A stretch of 64,000 nucleotides of DNA from JAXGXJ01 sp040772905 (lineage in GTDB: Bacteria > Actinomycetota > Thermoleophilia > RBG-16-64-13), in the NCBI GenBank assembly GCA_040772905.1, contig JAXGXJ010000006.1, positions 298,972 to 362,971 of the forward strand, given 5' to 3'. The position numbers and the translations under genes were made by a program. This document shows, one piece after another, positions 12,617-20,376 of the stretch; position 1 is the stretch's first letter; every line of letters starts with the position of its first letter. Below the pieces are notes generated by a model, which worked only from the letters and a program-made list of their open reading frames with translations, was not told the DNA's origin and did not search any database.

Positions 12617-13348
12617 TCAGCAGACGGACGACTCCGTGCCGGCCACCGCCAGTGTGGACGATGCCTCATGGCAGTACCCGTAGAACCGGCACCTGAAGGG
12701 CTCTTCGCAGCGCCCACCCGTGGGGATATCGGGACACGGCCCCAGGAGCGTGCGTTTCATCTGAGCCACGAGACCCGGCACCGAAGGCAGGAAGCGCTCC
12801 ACATCGGCCGTGACATCCGCCAGCGCGAACATGCGCAGGTCGTTGTACTCGTCGCACTCGTCGCTCTGGCGAAGGAAGCTGCTGTCGACGTGCAGTACGG
12901 CACACGTCGACACCGCCAACCCGGCTCCGCGCAGTACGTAGGCTTGGATGCCCAGGTCGGTGACGTGCTGAGGCTTCACCTCGGTCGAGGACTTGACTTC
13001 CACCAGGGTCCAAGTGCCATCCTCCCGCCGGACGACCACATCACTGCGCACGAGTGCACCGTCGTGCTCGAAGGCGCCTTCGTAGATGCACGGGAAGCCT
13101 TCGCGCAACAGGTACTGCGTGGCTCTGACGGCTTCTGCGCAATGCAGATGGTCCTGCTCCACCAACACACCGTCCGGGAAGTACTCGCGCCCCAGCGCCC
13201 CCACCCGGTGTCCGTGGTCGAAGAGCGCCTGCTGAGCTTCGCTGATGGCGTCTGCGCGGTCGAACGCACGGCAGAGCAGCCACAACTGTTTGGGACACTG
13301 CAGCCCCGCCTGGAACCGCGACTTTGATAACCTGGGAACCCTTCCCAC
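12617..13348 (-). CDS. Cas4/RecB-like PD-(D/E)XK nuclease, DUF2779-type N-terminal module only
   Basis: About 243 residues. The start LSKSRFQAGLQCPKQLW resembles DUF2779-type proteins. The nuclease core has RSDVVVRREDG followed by WTLVEVKSST (the D...EXK pair), and the cysteines (one in LQCPK; then CPDIPTGGRCEEPFRCRFYGYC) fit a Cas4-like [4Fe-4S] site. Full-length relatives, as I recall, are about twice as long with a C-terminal DUF2779 domain; here the frame stops right after the Fe-S cysteines and only 58 bases remain before the next gene, so the protein is a short form or a truncated remnant. The GTG at 13348 is a best guess; the open frame reaches 13456. No CRISPR array or other cas gene is present. 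Confidence 0.7.
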   Translation of the reverse strand: MGRVPRLSKSRFQAGLQCPKQLWLLCRAFDRADAISEAQQALFDHGHRVGALGREYFPDGVLVEQDHLHCAEAVRATQYLLREGFPCIYEGAFEHDGALVRSDVVVRREDGTWTLVEVKSSTEVKPQHVTDLGIQAYVLRGAGLAVSTCAVLHVDSSFLRQSDECDEYNDLRMFALADVTADVERFLPSVPGLVAQMKRTLLGPCPDIPTGGRCEEPFRCRFYGYCHEASSTLAVAGTESSVC

Positions 13349-13489
13349 TCCCCGACCCCCTACCGCTCTCGCGCCGTGTGAGACAAGCCTAACAGCCAGG
13401 TCGGACAGACAGGCGGGGACCGCCGACACCCGCCGACTCCAGGACGTCGCCTGCACCGGGCCGGCCGTGGGCGGTGCGAACCGCCGGCG

Positions 13490-14275
13490 CTAGATGAGGC
13501 CCTCCACCCCCAACCGCTGCGAGCCCCGGCGGTGAGCCTCGTCCCGTTCCGCCGTATGAGCCGGCAGCTTGCGCGGCATCTCGCGGATGTTGCGCAGCAC
13601 CCGGTCGATGTGGGGCCAAGGGACGGCCACGAGCGGCAGACCCGGGGGATGGAGTTCGTAGCCGCTCATCCCATGACAGACGCCCGTCCACACAACATTG
13701 ATCTTGCCGGTCATGTAAGGATGCGTGAACAGCCAATTGCAGCCGATCACATAGGTCATGCGACTCTCGATGGGGTCTCCGGTGTCCCACTGCGTGGCCC
13801 GCAGGATGGCCTCCCCCTGGTCCATGTCATCGCACGCGATGACCAACACGTCGGGCTCGAAGGTCAGACCCGCCACGGGAGAGAAAGCGGTGGCGTAGGT
13901 GGAGCCCTCGGCCAGCATGCTGAGATGCTGGTAGACGCGACGATTGGCGCGTTCCTCAGGATAGATGTCGAAGGCGGCTCCGATGCGCCCACCCGCGGCC
14001 AGCGCGCTGAGAGGCCCGTGGCCCGTGAGGAAGACGCCGGGCTCGCAACTGTGATCGTCGCCCGTCGCGTAGAAGCTGTGGCCGTCCTGGGCCCGGCGCA
14101 GCATCTGGCACCAGGTCATGCGCAGGCCCAGAGGCTGCAAGTCGAGACCGCGAAGGTCTTCCTCCACATTGAAGAACTTGAACCCTACCGGAGCATACTT
14201 GAACTGGAACTGCTCGAGGACAGAGAAGTCATGCGGCCGCAGTCTGAACCTGTTCTCGTAGTCCAGTTCACCCAT
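13490..14275 (-). CDS. DUF169-family protein
   Basis: A 261-residue protein matching the DUF169 pattern: KYAPVGFKFF near residue 28, conserved cysteines around MTWCQMLRRAQDGHSFYA and CEPGVFLTGHG, then ARANRRVYQHLS-like and ATAFSPVAGLTFEPDVLVIACD segments. The function of the family is unknown to me beyond frequent occurrence in anaerobes, where the conserved cysteines hint at redox or metal binding. The ATG at 14275 has AAGGAGG upstream, and an open frame continues to 14638 without family similarity. It precedes the Cas4-like gene on the same strand by about 140 bases, with no evidence of functional connection. Confidence 0.8.
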   Translation of the reverse strand: MGELDYENRFRLRPHDFSVLEQFQFKYAPVGFKFFNVEEDLRGLDLQPLGLRMTWCQMLRRAQDGHSFYATGDDHSCEPGVFLTGHGPLSALAAGGRIGAAFDIYPEERANRRVYQHLSMLAEGSTYATAFSPVAGLTFEPDVLVIACDDMDQGEAILRATQWDTGDPIESRMTYVIGCNWLFTHPYMTGKINVVWTGVCHGMSGYELHPPGLPLVAVPWPHIDRVLRNIREMPRKLPAHTAERDEAHRRGSQRLGVEGLI

Positions 14276-14322
14276 GCCGCCCTCCTTCGTCAGATACTCA
14301 GCACGTATCGCGCGCGACTCGG

Positions 14323-14631
14323 TCAGTCCGCGCCCTCCGCATGCGCGACTGCGGGGGCGTAGCGTCCCAGAGCGTTGCGCACACTGGGATACCGCCCAGG
14401 CCCGGTGAGTCCCAGGTGTGAAGGCTCGATGCAGGTCCTCTGCCCGCACGTGGACGTGACCACCGACCCCTCGGGGATCGGTCCAAAATTCTCTTCCCAG
14501 ACGAGGCGCTTCAGATAGACGGTCTTGCCTTCGTGCTTGGCTGCCGGATAGCCATTGGCAAGACCGCCCGTCCAGAGCATGTGACCGTCTTCGGTTACGA
14601 CGACTCTCTTCATCTGCCGCGGCGTAAGCAT
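14323..14631 (-). CDS. Small HNH-like protein with the catalytic histidines replaced
   Basis: About 102 residues resembling the phage-type HNH_3 fold: MLWTGGLANGYPA, then LKRLVWEENFGPIPEG, then TCGQRTCIEPSHLGL. In active members the first motif reads HR where this has KR, and a histidine precedes the TCDN-type segment where this has Thr-Ser. The CX4C pair and the final PSHL histidine remain. Either it kept only the fold and DNA-binding capacity or it is decaying. The ATG at 14631 has no strong ribosome site; a second ATG at 14613 is possible. It overlaps nothing and lies between the DUF169 and enoate reductase genes. Confidence 0.55.
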   Translation of the reverse strand: MLTPRQMKRVVVTEDGHMLWTGGLANGYPAAKHEGKTVYLKRLVWEENFGPIPEGSVVTSTCGQRTCIEPSHLGLTGPGRYPSVRNALGRYAPAVAHAEGAD

Positions 14632-14776
14632 CACACACCCACTGCCCGTCGAACCGTGGACTCTTGCAGAGTGTATACCGTTAGGGGCATCACACGTCGG
14701 TCGAGCCGCCTGCGTCACCTCACCTTCATCCAGCTCAGATCCGCGCATGGGGACAGGGTGTTCGTGCACCTCCTCA

Positions 14777-16885
14777 TCAGATCTCGATGGCCGCTTCGAA
14801 CCCATCGTGGACGGCGTTGTACAGGATGCGCGGCGCCTTGGCGTCGCCCACGACATACACATCCTCAGCCAGGTCGCAGAGTCGATCGAAGACTTCTCTG
14901 CGCGCCCGCAATCTGGGAGCGACGATGACGGCGTCCGCGGGTAGGGTGGTCGGCGCGCCCGCCGGGCCGTCACAGGCCACGACACCGCCGGACACCTCCC
15001 GCGAGACGACCCCCGGATAGGTACTCACCCCGTGAGCGGCCAGCTGGTCTTCCAGAGCCATGATGTCAAGGAAGTTGACCGTCATATCCCAGTCCGATCC
15101 GCCCGGGAGATCCACCACCGCCACCTTCTTGCCCTGCATGGCGAGAGCGAGGGCAGCTTCCTGCCCCATCCCTCCTGCACCGGCCACGACGACATGCTCT
15201 GCCGGCACCTGCACCCCTTCCAGCACCTCGCCCGCGCAGAGCACCTGGCTGCCGCGCAGGGTATCTCCGGCCGGCACCACGTCGCCGCCACAAAGGATGT
15301 TCCCGCCGCGCAGCACGTCAGCAGCCCAGAAGACGTTGTCCCGTCCCCACCCCGAAGCCCCCGCGACCAGAGAGGCGGGTAGGTCGGCCCACATGGGCTC
15401 GGCCCCCGCGGCGACGACGATCGCGTCCGGAGCCTCAGCCGTCACCCGGTCGGGACTGGCCTCACTCAGCAGGCTCACCTGCAACGCTCCCGCCCGCACC
15501 TGCAAGTCAACCCGCCGCAGCAGGTAGGCCAAGTAACGACGGAAGTCGGCCTTGAAGGGCGGTCCGGCCGATACCAGCAGGTTCCCCCCCAGCCGGTCGG
15601 CCCTCTCCAGCAGCGTCACCTGATGCCCCCGTTCGGCGGCGGTGACGGCGGCCACCATGCCGGCAGGCCCGCCGCCCACCACCACCACCTTGCGCGCGGT
15701 CGCGGCGGCCGGAGCCAGGCAACGGTAGTAGTCCTCACGCACGCTCTTCGGGTTGACGGTGCAGCGCACCGGCGTGAGATGCACACCACGGGCCAGACAG
15801 GTGTTGCAGCGGATGCAGGGGATGATGTCGTCCTGCCGGCCCCGGAAGGTCTTCACAGGAAGAGCTGGATCGGCCAGGAGCGCACGGCACATGGCCACGA
15901 TGTCGGCCTTGCCCTGCGCCACCCAGCGCCCGCCTTCCTCCAGATCCATGACGGCGCCCACCACCGCCACCGGCTTGCTGACCGCCTTCTTGATGGCCGC
16001 CGCCCGCTCCACGTTCTCGCCGTGCGGCAGGTACACCGACACGTGCGTGTAGGGATAGGTGCGCGGTTCGGCGATCATGCCGGCGGAGACCTGGAAGCAA
16101 TCCACCTTGTCCTGCATGAGCTGCGCGTACGCGACCGCATCCTCGATCTCAAGCCCACCAGGCACCAGGTCGCTGGCGCTCAGCCGCCATTCGATGGGGA
16201 AGTCGGCTCCACAGCGCTCTCTGATGGCGTCGGCGACCCTCATGGCGAAGCGGGCCCGGTTCTGCAGGCTGCCGCCGTACTCGTCGGTGCGCTTGTTGAC
16301 TGCCGGAGAGATGAACTGCGATATGAGCCAGCCATGCCCTCCGTGGATCTGGATCATGTCGAACCCGGCCAGTTTGGCTCGATACGCGGCCGCGGCGAAG
16401 TGGTCCACCACCTCGTCGATCATGGCCGGGGTCATCTCTTCGATCACCTGTTCGCCGCGGCGCCGGTCCTCGGTGAACCGACCCACCTGGGCCGAGGGCC
16501 CGATGGGGTTGCGCCCTCCGTTCAGCTCGCTCACCGCCTGCCGACCTCCGTGGCACAGCTGGATGGAAGCGAGCGCACCGCCGTCCTTGATCACCTCGGC
16601 GACGGAGGCCAAGCCGGGGATGTAGAAGTCGTCCCCCAGGTTGAGCTGCGTGGGCTGGGTGATGGCCCGGTCGGCGTCCACGGCGGTCTCATGCACGGTG
16701 ATGATGCCCGCGCCCCCTTTGGCCTGGGCACGGTAGAACTCCACCAGCTCCCGGGTTACCGATTGATCGCGGTTGCAGATGCAGGTGAGAGTGGGAGCGG
16801 CCTCGATGCGGTTCTTGGCCACGAGCGGCCCGATGGCGATGGGCCGCCGCAGTACCTCCCAGGGAGGTGTCGTCTCAAGGCTCAT
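14777..16885 (-). CDS. Old-yellow-enzyme/2,4-dienoyl-CoA reductase-type Fe-S flavoenzyme
   Basis: 702 residues in the FadH/2-enoate reductase architecture. An FMN TIM barrel occupies about 1-330 (QIHGGHGWLISQF, NKRTDEYGGSLQNRARF). A [4Fe-4S] motif CIRCNTC with a further C 12 residues later follows, then a Rossmann FAD domain (VVVVGGGPAGMVAA) and an NAD(P) domain (VVVAGAGGMGQEAALAL). Such enzymes reduce activated C=C bonds with NAD(P)H. The ATG at 16885 is preceded by GGGGAG. Just before the second nucleotide-binding domain sits an unusual repeat-containing insert (about 15212-15325). The adjacent plus-strand MFS gene is divergent. The substrate is unknown; enones or dienoyl-CoA are typical. 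Confidence 0.9.
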   Translation of the reverse strand: MSLETTPPWEVLRRPIAIGPLVAKNRIEAAPTLTCICNRDQSVTRELVEFYRAQAKGGAGIITVHETAVDADRAITQPTQLNLGDDFYIPGLASVAEVIKDGGALASIQLCHGGRQAVSELNGGRNPIGPSAQVGRFTEDRRRGEQVIEEMTPAMIDEVVDHFAAAAYRAKLAGFDMIQIHGGHGWLISQFISPAVNKRTDEYGGSLQNRARFAMRVADAIRERCGADFPIEWRLSASDLVPGGLEIEDAVAYAQLMQDKVDCFQVSAGMIAEPRTYPYTHVSVYLPHGENVERAAAIKKAVSKPVAVVGAVMDLEEGGRWVAQGKADIVAMCRALLADPALPVKTFRGRQDDIIPCIRCNTCLARGVHLTPVRCTVNPKSVREDYYRCLAPAAATARKVVVVGGGPAGMVAAVTAAERGHQVTLLERADRLGGNLLVSAGPPFKADFRRYLAYLLRRVDLQVRAGALQVSLLSEASPDRVTAEAPDAIVVAAGAEPMWADLPASLVAGASGWGRDNVFWAADVLRGGNILCGGDVVPAGDTLRGSQVLCAGEVLEGVQVPAEHVVVAGAGGMGQEAALALAMQGKKVAVVDLPGGSDWDMTVNFLDIMALEDQLAAHGVSTYPGVVSREVSGGVVACDGPAGAPTTLPADAVIVAPRLRARREVFDRLCDLAEDVYVVGDAKAPRILYNAVHDGFEAAIEI

Positions 16886-17065
16886 GCCGCACTCCCCGGA
16901 GCCAGGCACTCCTTCACCAGGTTCTCGACGCCGGTCGCCATACGGCGCTCCTTCCCATGGTCGACCTATCCTGAGTCTACAACTTCGCGTCGATTTGCGG
17001 AACGCATGTCCGAGATCGTCCTCGCCGTCTCGTGCCCATCTCGTCTTGCTGCTACGCTGAGGGCG

Positions 17066-18493
17066 ATGGACCCAGTCTCTGAACGCCATGTCGCAGCTGC
17101 GCCGATACAGGCCCAAGCTCTCAGCTCGGGCAGGAACTTGGTCCTTTGGGTGTCTTCCTTGGGCGGGTTCCTGGTGACTTTCATGACCTCCTCGATCAAC
17201 ATCGCCCTGCCCCTCATCGAAGCCGAGTTCCGTGTCTCCGCGGTGACCCTCAGTTGGATCTCGCTCTCGTACATCCTCATGGCGGCGGCCACGCTGCTGC
17301 CGCTGGGGCGTCTGGCCGACCTCTACGGGCGGATGCGTTTCTACCTGCTGGGCATGCTCATCTTCACTGTCATCTGCTTCGCGAGCGCGTTCGCTCCGTC
17401 CGCGGGGGTGCTGCTGGCTCTGCGAGCCATCCACGGGGTGGGCTTGGCCGTAGGCTCGGTCACAGCCGTGGCGTTGGTCATCTTGGCCTTTCCCCCCGAG
17501 ACGCGGGGCCGAGCCTTGGGGCTGAACGTCTCCGGCGTGTACCTGGGTCTCACACTGGGCCCGGTGTTGGGCGGGCTGATCATCCACAACCTCGGCTGGC
17601 GCAGCCTCTTTCTCGTCGTGGGCGTGGGTGGAGCGCTCAACCTGGCGGTGGCGGTGTGGAAGCTCCGGCGCCTCGAATGGCGTGAACCGAAGACCGCCAC
17701 GTTCGACTTCCTTGGCTCCGCCGTGTTCGCGCTGGCGCTCACGGCGCTGCTCGTAGGCTTCTCGTTCCTTCCCGATGTCGCCGGAGCGGCGCTCATCGCA
17801 GTCGGCGTGGTCGGGCTGGCCGGCTTCGTCTATTGGGAAGGACGGGCCGCCGACCCGCTCCTGCGCGCGGACCTCATTCGAGGCAATCGCGTGTTCGCCT
17901 ACGCGAACGTGGCGTCGTTCATCAACTATGCAGCCACCGCGGCCATGGTGTTCCTGCTCAGCCTGTATCTGCAGTACAATCGGGGCCTCGACCCTCAGAC
18001 CGCTGGGTTCGTGCTTGTGACCGGCACGTTCGTACAAGCGTTGTTGTCCCCCTTGGTGGGACGCCTGACCGACCGAGTGGGAGCCCGATGGCTCTCCTCC
18101 AGCGGCATGGCCGTGACCGTGTTGGGCCTGCTGGCACTAAGCTTCCTGACCGAGGACACCCCCTATGCCTATCTGATCGCCGGCCTGGTGTGGCTGGGCA
18201 TCGGCTTCGCTCTGTTCGCCACACCCATCACGCACACCGTCATGGGCAGCGTGAGGCAGCGAGATGTGGGCATCGCCTCGGCCACACTCTCCACCATGCG
18301 ACTCAGCGGTCAGAGCATCAGCATGGGACTGGCGACCCTTGTGATCGCGCTCTTGGTGGGCCGGGCGGAGGTCCAGCCGAGCGACTACCCCGGGCTGCTG
18401 AGGAGCGTGCAGGTGAGCTTCCTCATCTTCACGGTCTTGTGCGTGTTCGGTGTGGCGGCTTCACTGGTGGGACCCAGGCGGGAGACACGATGA
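17066..18493 (+). CDS. MFS transporter, drug:H+ antiporter (DHA2-like)
   Basis: 475 residues with 12 to 14 membrane helices. The loop 2-3 signature GRLADLYGRMRFYLLG is near residue 75, and the antiporter motif C-like GVYLGLTLGPVLGGLI is near 160. A second-half repeat, GRLTDRVGARWLS, is near 335. The family exports drugs, dyes or metabolites by proton exchange at the cytoplasmic membrane. The ATG at 17066 follows TGAGGG; upstream frame is open but unrelated. Its stop overlaps the start of the following DUF427 gene (ATGA), so the two are translationally coupled. Confidence 0.88.
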   Translation: MDPVSERHVAAAPIQAQALSSGRNLVLWVSSLGGFLVTFMTSSINIALPLIEAEFRVSAVTLSWISLSYILMAAATLLPLGRLADLYGRMRFYLLGMLIFTVICFASAFAPSAGVLLALRAIHGVGLAVGSVTAVALVILAFPPETRGRALGLNVSGVYLGLTLGPVLGGLIIHNLGWRSLFLVVGVGGALNLAVAVWKLRRLEWREPKTATFDFLGSAVFALALTALLVGFSFLPDVAGAALIAVGVVGLAGFVYWEGRAADPLLRADLIRGNRVFAYANVASFINYAATAAMVFLLSLYLQYNRGLDPQTAGFVLVTGTFVQALLSPLVGRLTDRVGARWLSSSGMAVTVLGLLALSFLTEDTPYAYLIAGLVWLGIGFALFATPITHTVMGSVRQRDVGIASATLSTMRLSGQSISMGLATLVIALLVGRAEVQPSDYPGLLRSVQVSFLIFTVLCVFGVAASLVGPRRETR

Positions 18494-18966
18494 GCCGGCG
18501 GCCGCGTGAGTCGGTGTGGGACTATCCGCGTCCGCCCGCGGTGGAGGCGGTGGACCGGCATATCTACGCGGTATTGGCCGGGCACGTGATCGTCGACAGC
18601 CGGTGTTCGCTGCGTGTGCTCGAGACCAGCCATCCTCCTGTCTATTACCTGCCCCCGGTGGATGTCGCTCTGGAGTACCTGGAAGCCAGTGCCCGCACCA
18701 CCTTCTGTGAATACAAAGGAGCGGCCCACTACTACTCCCTGGTCGTGGGGCGCATCAGGCACGAGGATGCGGCCTGGTACTACCCGGAACCCAGTCGGGG
18801 CTACAAAGCCATCGCCGGATATATCGCCTTCTACGCCTGGGCGTTCGACGAGGTCTCAGTCGACGGCGAGCCTGTCACGCCCCAGCCCGGTGGCTTCTAC
18901 GGAGGCTGGATCACCAGCGAGATAGAGGGGCCGTTCAAGGGCGAGCCGCACACCTGGGGCTGGTGA
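18490..18966 (+). CDS. DUF427-family protein
   Basis: A 158-residue soluble protein of the DUF427 fold, recognised from HPPVYYLPPVDV, FCEYKGAAHYYSL, the following DAAWYYPEP, then IAGYIAFYAWAFDEVSVDGE. The biochemical role of the family is not known to me. It starts inside the stop codon of the MFS gene (ATGA overlap) with GGGAGA upstream, so it is expressed with the transporter. Confidence 0.88.
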   Translation: MSRRPRESVWDYPRPPAVEAVDRHIYAVLAGHVIVDSRCSLRVLETSHPPVYYLPPVDVALEYLEASARTTFCEYKGAAHYYSLVVGRIRHEDAAWYYPEPSRGYKAIAGYIAFYAWAFDEVSVDGEPVTPQPGGFYGGWITSEIEGPFKGEPHTWGW

Positions 18967-19039
18967 CGCCTGACGCCCGGCGCTCACCCAACGCACGGTT
19001 TCGCGGTACTCTGGCCACATCACCGCACAAGGAGGAGCC

Positions 19040-19288
19040 ATGGACGCCTACGACGTCATGCGTGAGTGGGACCGGGCAACTGGCAGGCAGCCGCGCACGG
19101 TCGAGGAGTACGACGCTGAAGTCCCCGCCCTGCTCGGGGAGCGCGACTATGCGGAGTGGAAGGCCGGCCTGGAGGGACGCCGCAAGGAGGCCATCGTGGC
19201 CGGCATGAAGGTCTGGGGGCTTCCTATCGAACCGCTGGGAGGCTTCGAGGTCGACGCCCACATCCCCACCATCGAGCGAGAAGACTGA
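19040..19288 (+). CDS. Small hypothetical acidic protein
   Basis: 82 residues, soluble and rich in Glu and Asp, with no membrane segment and no family I recognise. A strong AAGGAGGAG lies directly upstream of the ATG, and a strong hairpin follows the stop by ten bases, which supports a real, separately terminated gene. The composition (YDAEVPALLGERDYAEWKAG) suggests a compact helical protein. No function is proposed. Confidence 0.7.
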   Translation: MDAYDVMREWDRATGRQPRTVEEYDAEVPALLGERDYAEWKAGLEGRRKEAIVAGMKVWGLPIEPLGGFEVDAHIPTIERED

Positions 19289-19298
19289 GATGTCATGC

Positions 19299-19336
19299 GG
19301 GCCGCGCCCTGCACCACGTCGTGCAGGGCGCGGCCC
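19299..19336. terminator. Strong terminator hairpin
   Basis: A perfect 16-bp GC-rich stem (GGGCCGCGCCCTGCAC and its complement) with a 6-base loop. It lies between the small plus-strand gene (ends 19288) and a convergent minus-strand gene (ends 19384), so it can serve both. There is no T-tract. Confidence 0.8.
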
Positions 19337-19383
19337 GAGGCGTCACCCACGTCCCAGAGCGATGTTACCTAGGCCGAATCGAC

Positions 19384-19665
19384 CTACGCCACCAACGGCC
19401 TCTTGAAGAGCAGGGTGTACGAGATGGTACGTACTCCGTGGGAGGCGTGGCCGGATCGGGTCCCTTCCACCCACACGTCCGTGGGGAGGACGCCCACCAG
19501 TTCCCAGCCGTCACGTCCCAATTCCTGCAGCCCGGCATGCACGGGCTCCTGCCCGGTCGCTCCCACGCCGAGCATCTGCCAAGGGGTGTAGGTCCAGGTG
19601 TAGCTGAAGTCCTCCTGGTTGCCCGTCCGGTTGACCAGGACGGACTTGTATTCCCACTTGCCCAT
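19384..19665 (-). CDS. DUF4177-like small protein
   Basis: A 93-residue protein starting MGKWEYKSVLVN and containing LQELGRDGWELVGVLP, the two halves of the DUF4177 pattern (WEYK...LNELGxxGWELV). The function of this family is unknown. Two ATGs follow the ribosome site GAGGAGGG; the second, at 19665, leaves better spacing. It ends in a short basic tail (FKRPLVA). There is no signal peptide or membrane segment. Confidence 0.75.
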   Translation of the reverse strand: MGKWEYKSVLVNRTGNQEDFSYTWTYTPWQMLGVGATGQEPVHAGLQELGRDGWELVGVLPTDVWVEGTRSGHASHGVRTISYTLLFKRPLVA

Positions 19666-19795
19666 CATCCCTCCTCGAAACACTACGCCGTCAGATGGCA
19701 TGATACGGTACGGTCGTTTGCACGTTGCGGCGGGAACGTCACCCGCCCCTGAGCGTCAGACCCCCAGACATGTAACCACCCAGGGAGATGGATCC

Positions 19796-20311
19796 ATGAA
19801 GAAGAGTGTGTTGTCCGTGCCTGCCGTGCTGCTGTTGCTTGCTCTCCTGCTGGCCTCGACCGTGGCCTTCGCAGCGTGCGCCGATGACTCCGAGGAACCG
19901 TCGACCACGGTTCCCGCCACTGAGACCTCCACTGACGCCACCTCTCCCACCGATACCACCTCCTCCACCGACGGTTCTCCGGAGCCAGGCGAGCAGCCCG
20001 GCTCAGAGACGCCCAAGCCCGGCCTGTACGAGCAGAAGGACGGCACTGTGCAGGCAGTCGGGGTCCTCACCTACCGTGACCTCGAGGGCGGCTTCTGGGC
20101 CGTCGTTGAGACCTCCGACGCGGCCAAGGCGGAGGACGCCGACATCATCGCCGTGCTCGGTCCCAGCGATCAGATCCCCGGGCCTATCGGTTCTTACGAG
20201 AACAAGTACGTGAGCGTCATCGGGATGCCCCAGAGCGCGAGCGTCTACCAGGCGGGGCAGTTCGTGGAACTGCAGTCCATCAAGACCCTGGATGCCGAGG
20301 CCGTGAAGTAG
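19796..20311 (+). CDS. Secreted or lipid-anchored hypothetical protein
   Basis: 171 residues. The N-terminus is a classical export signal (MKKSVLS, then a Leu/Ala core) ending at AFAACADD. The cysteine at about residue 28 could be lipidated, but the preceding residues are a poor lipobox. A low-complexity Thr/Ser/Pro/Glu linker (about 35-75) resembles wall-spanning linkers of Gram-positive lipoproteins. A globular domain of about 90 residues follows (DLEGGFWAVVET, IIAVLGPSDQIPG), looking like a small beta-rich module. CAGGGAGATGG precedes the ATG. No family is recognised. Confidence 0.75.
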   Translation: MKKSVLSVPAVLLLLALLLASTVAFAACADDSEEPSTTVPATETSTDATSPTDTTSSTDGSPEPGEQPGSETPKPGLYEQKDGTVQAVGVLTYRDLEGGFWAVVETSDAAKAEDADIIAVLGPSDQIPGPIGSYENKYVSVIGMPQSASVYQAGQFVELQSIKTLDAEAVK

Positions 20312-20376
20312 GAGGGCCTGAAGGGAGCAGGGAGCGCCGCGCGAGGTCGCTGCGCGGACGCACTGCGCAGTATCGT

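Noticed and set aside
12617..13348. CRISPR-associated Cas4
   Set aside because: The start of the protein fits DUF2779-type proteins better, and I found no repeat-spacer array or other cas gene in the window.
16886..18037. Upstream in-frame extension of the enoate reductase gene opposite the MFS gene
   Set aside because: The extension is rich in His, Arg and Glu shadow sequence. The family N-terminus starts at 16885 with a ribosome site.
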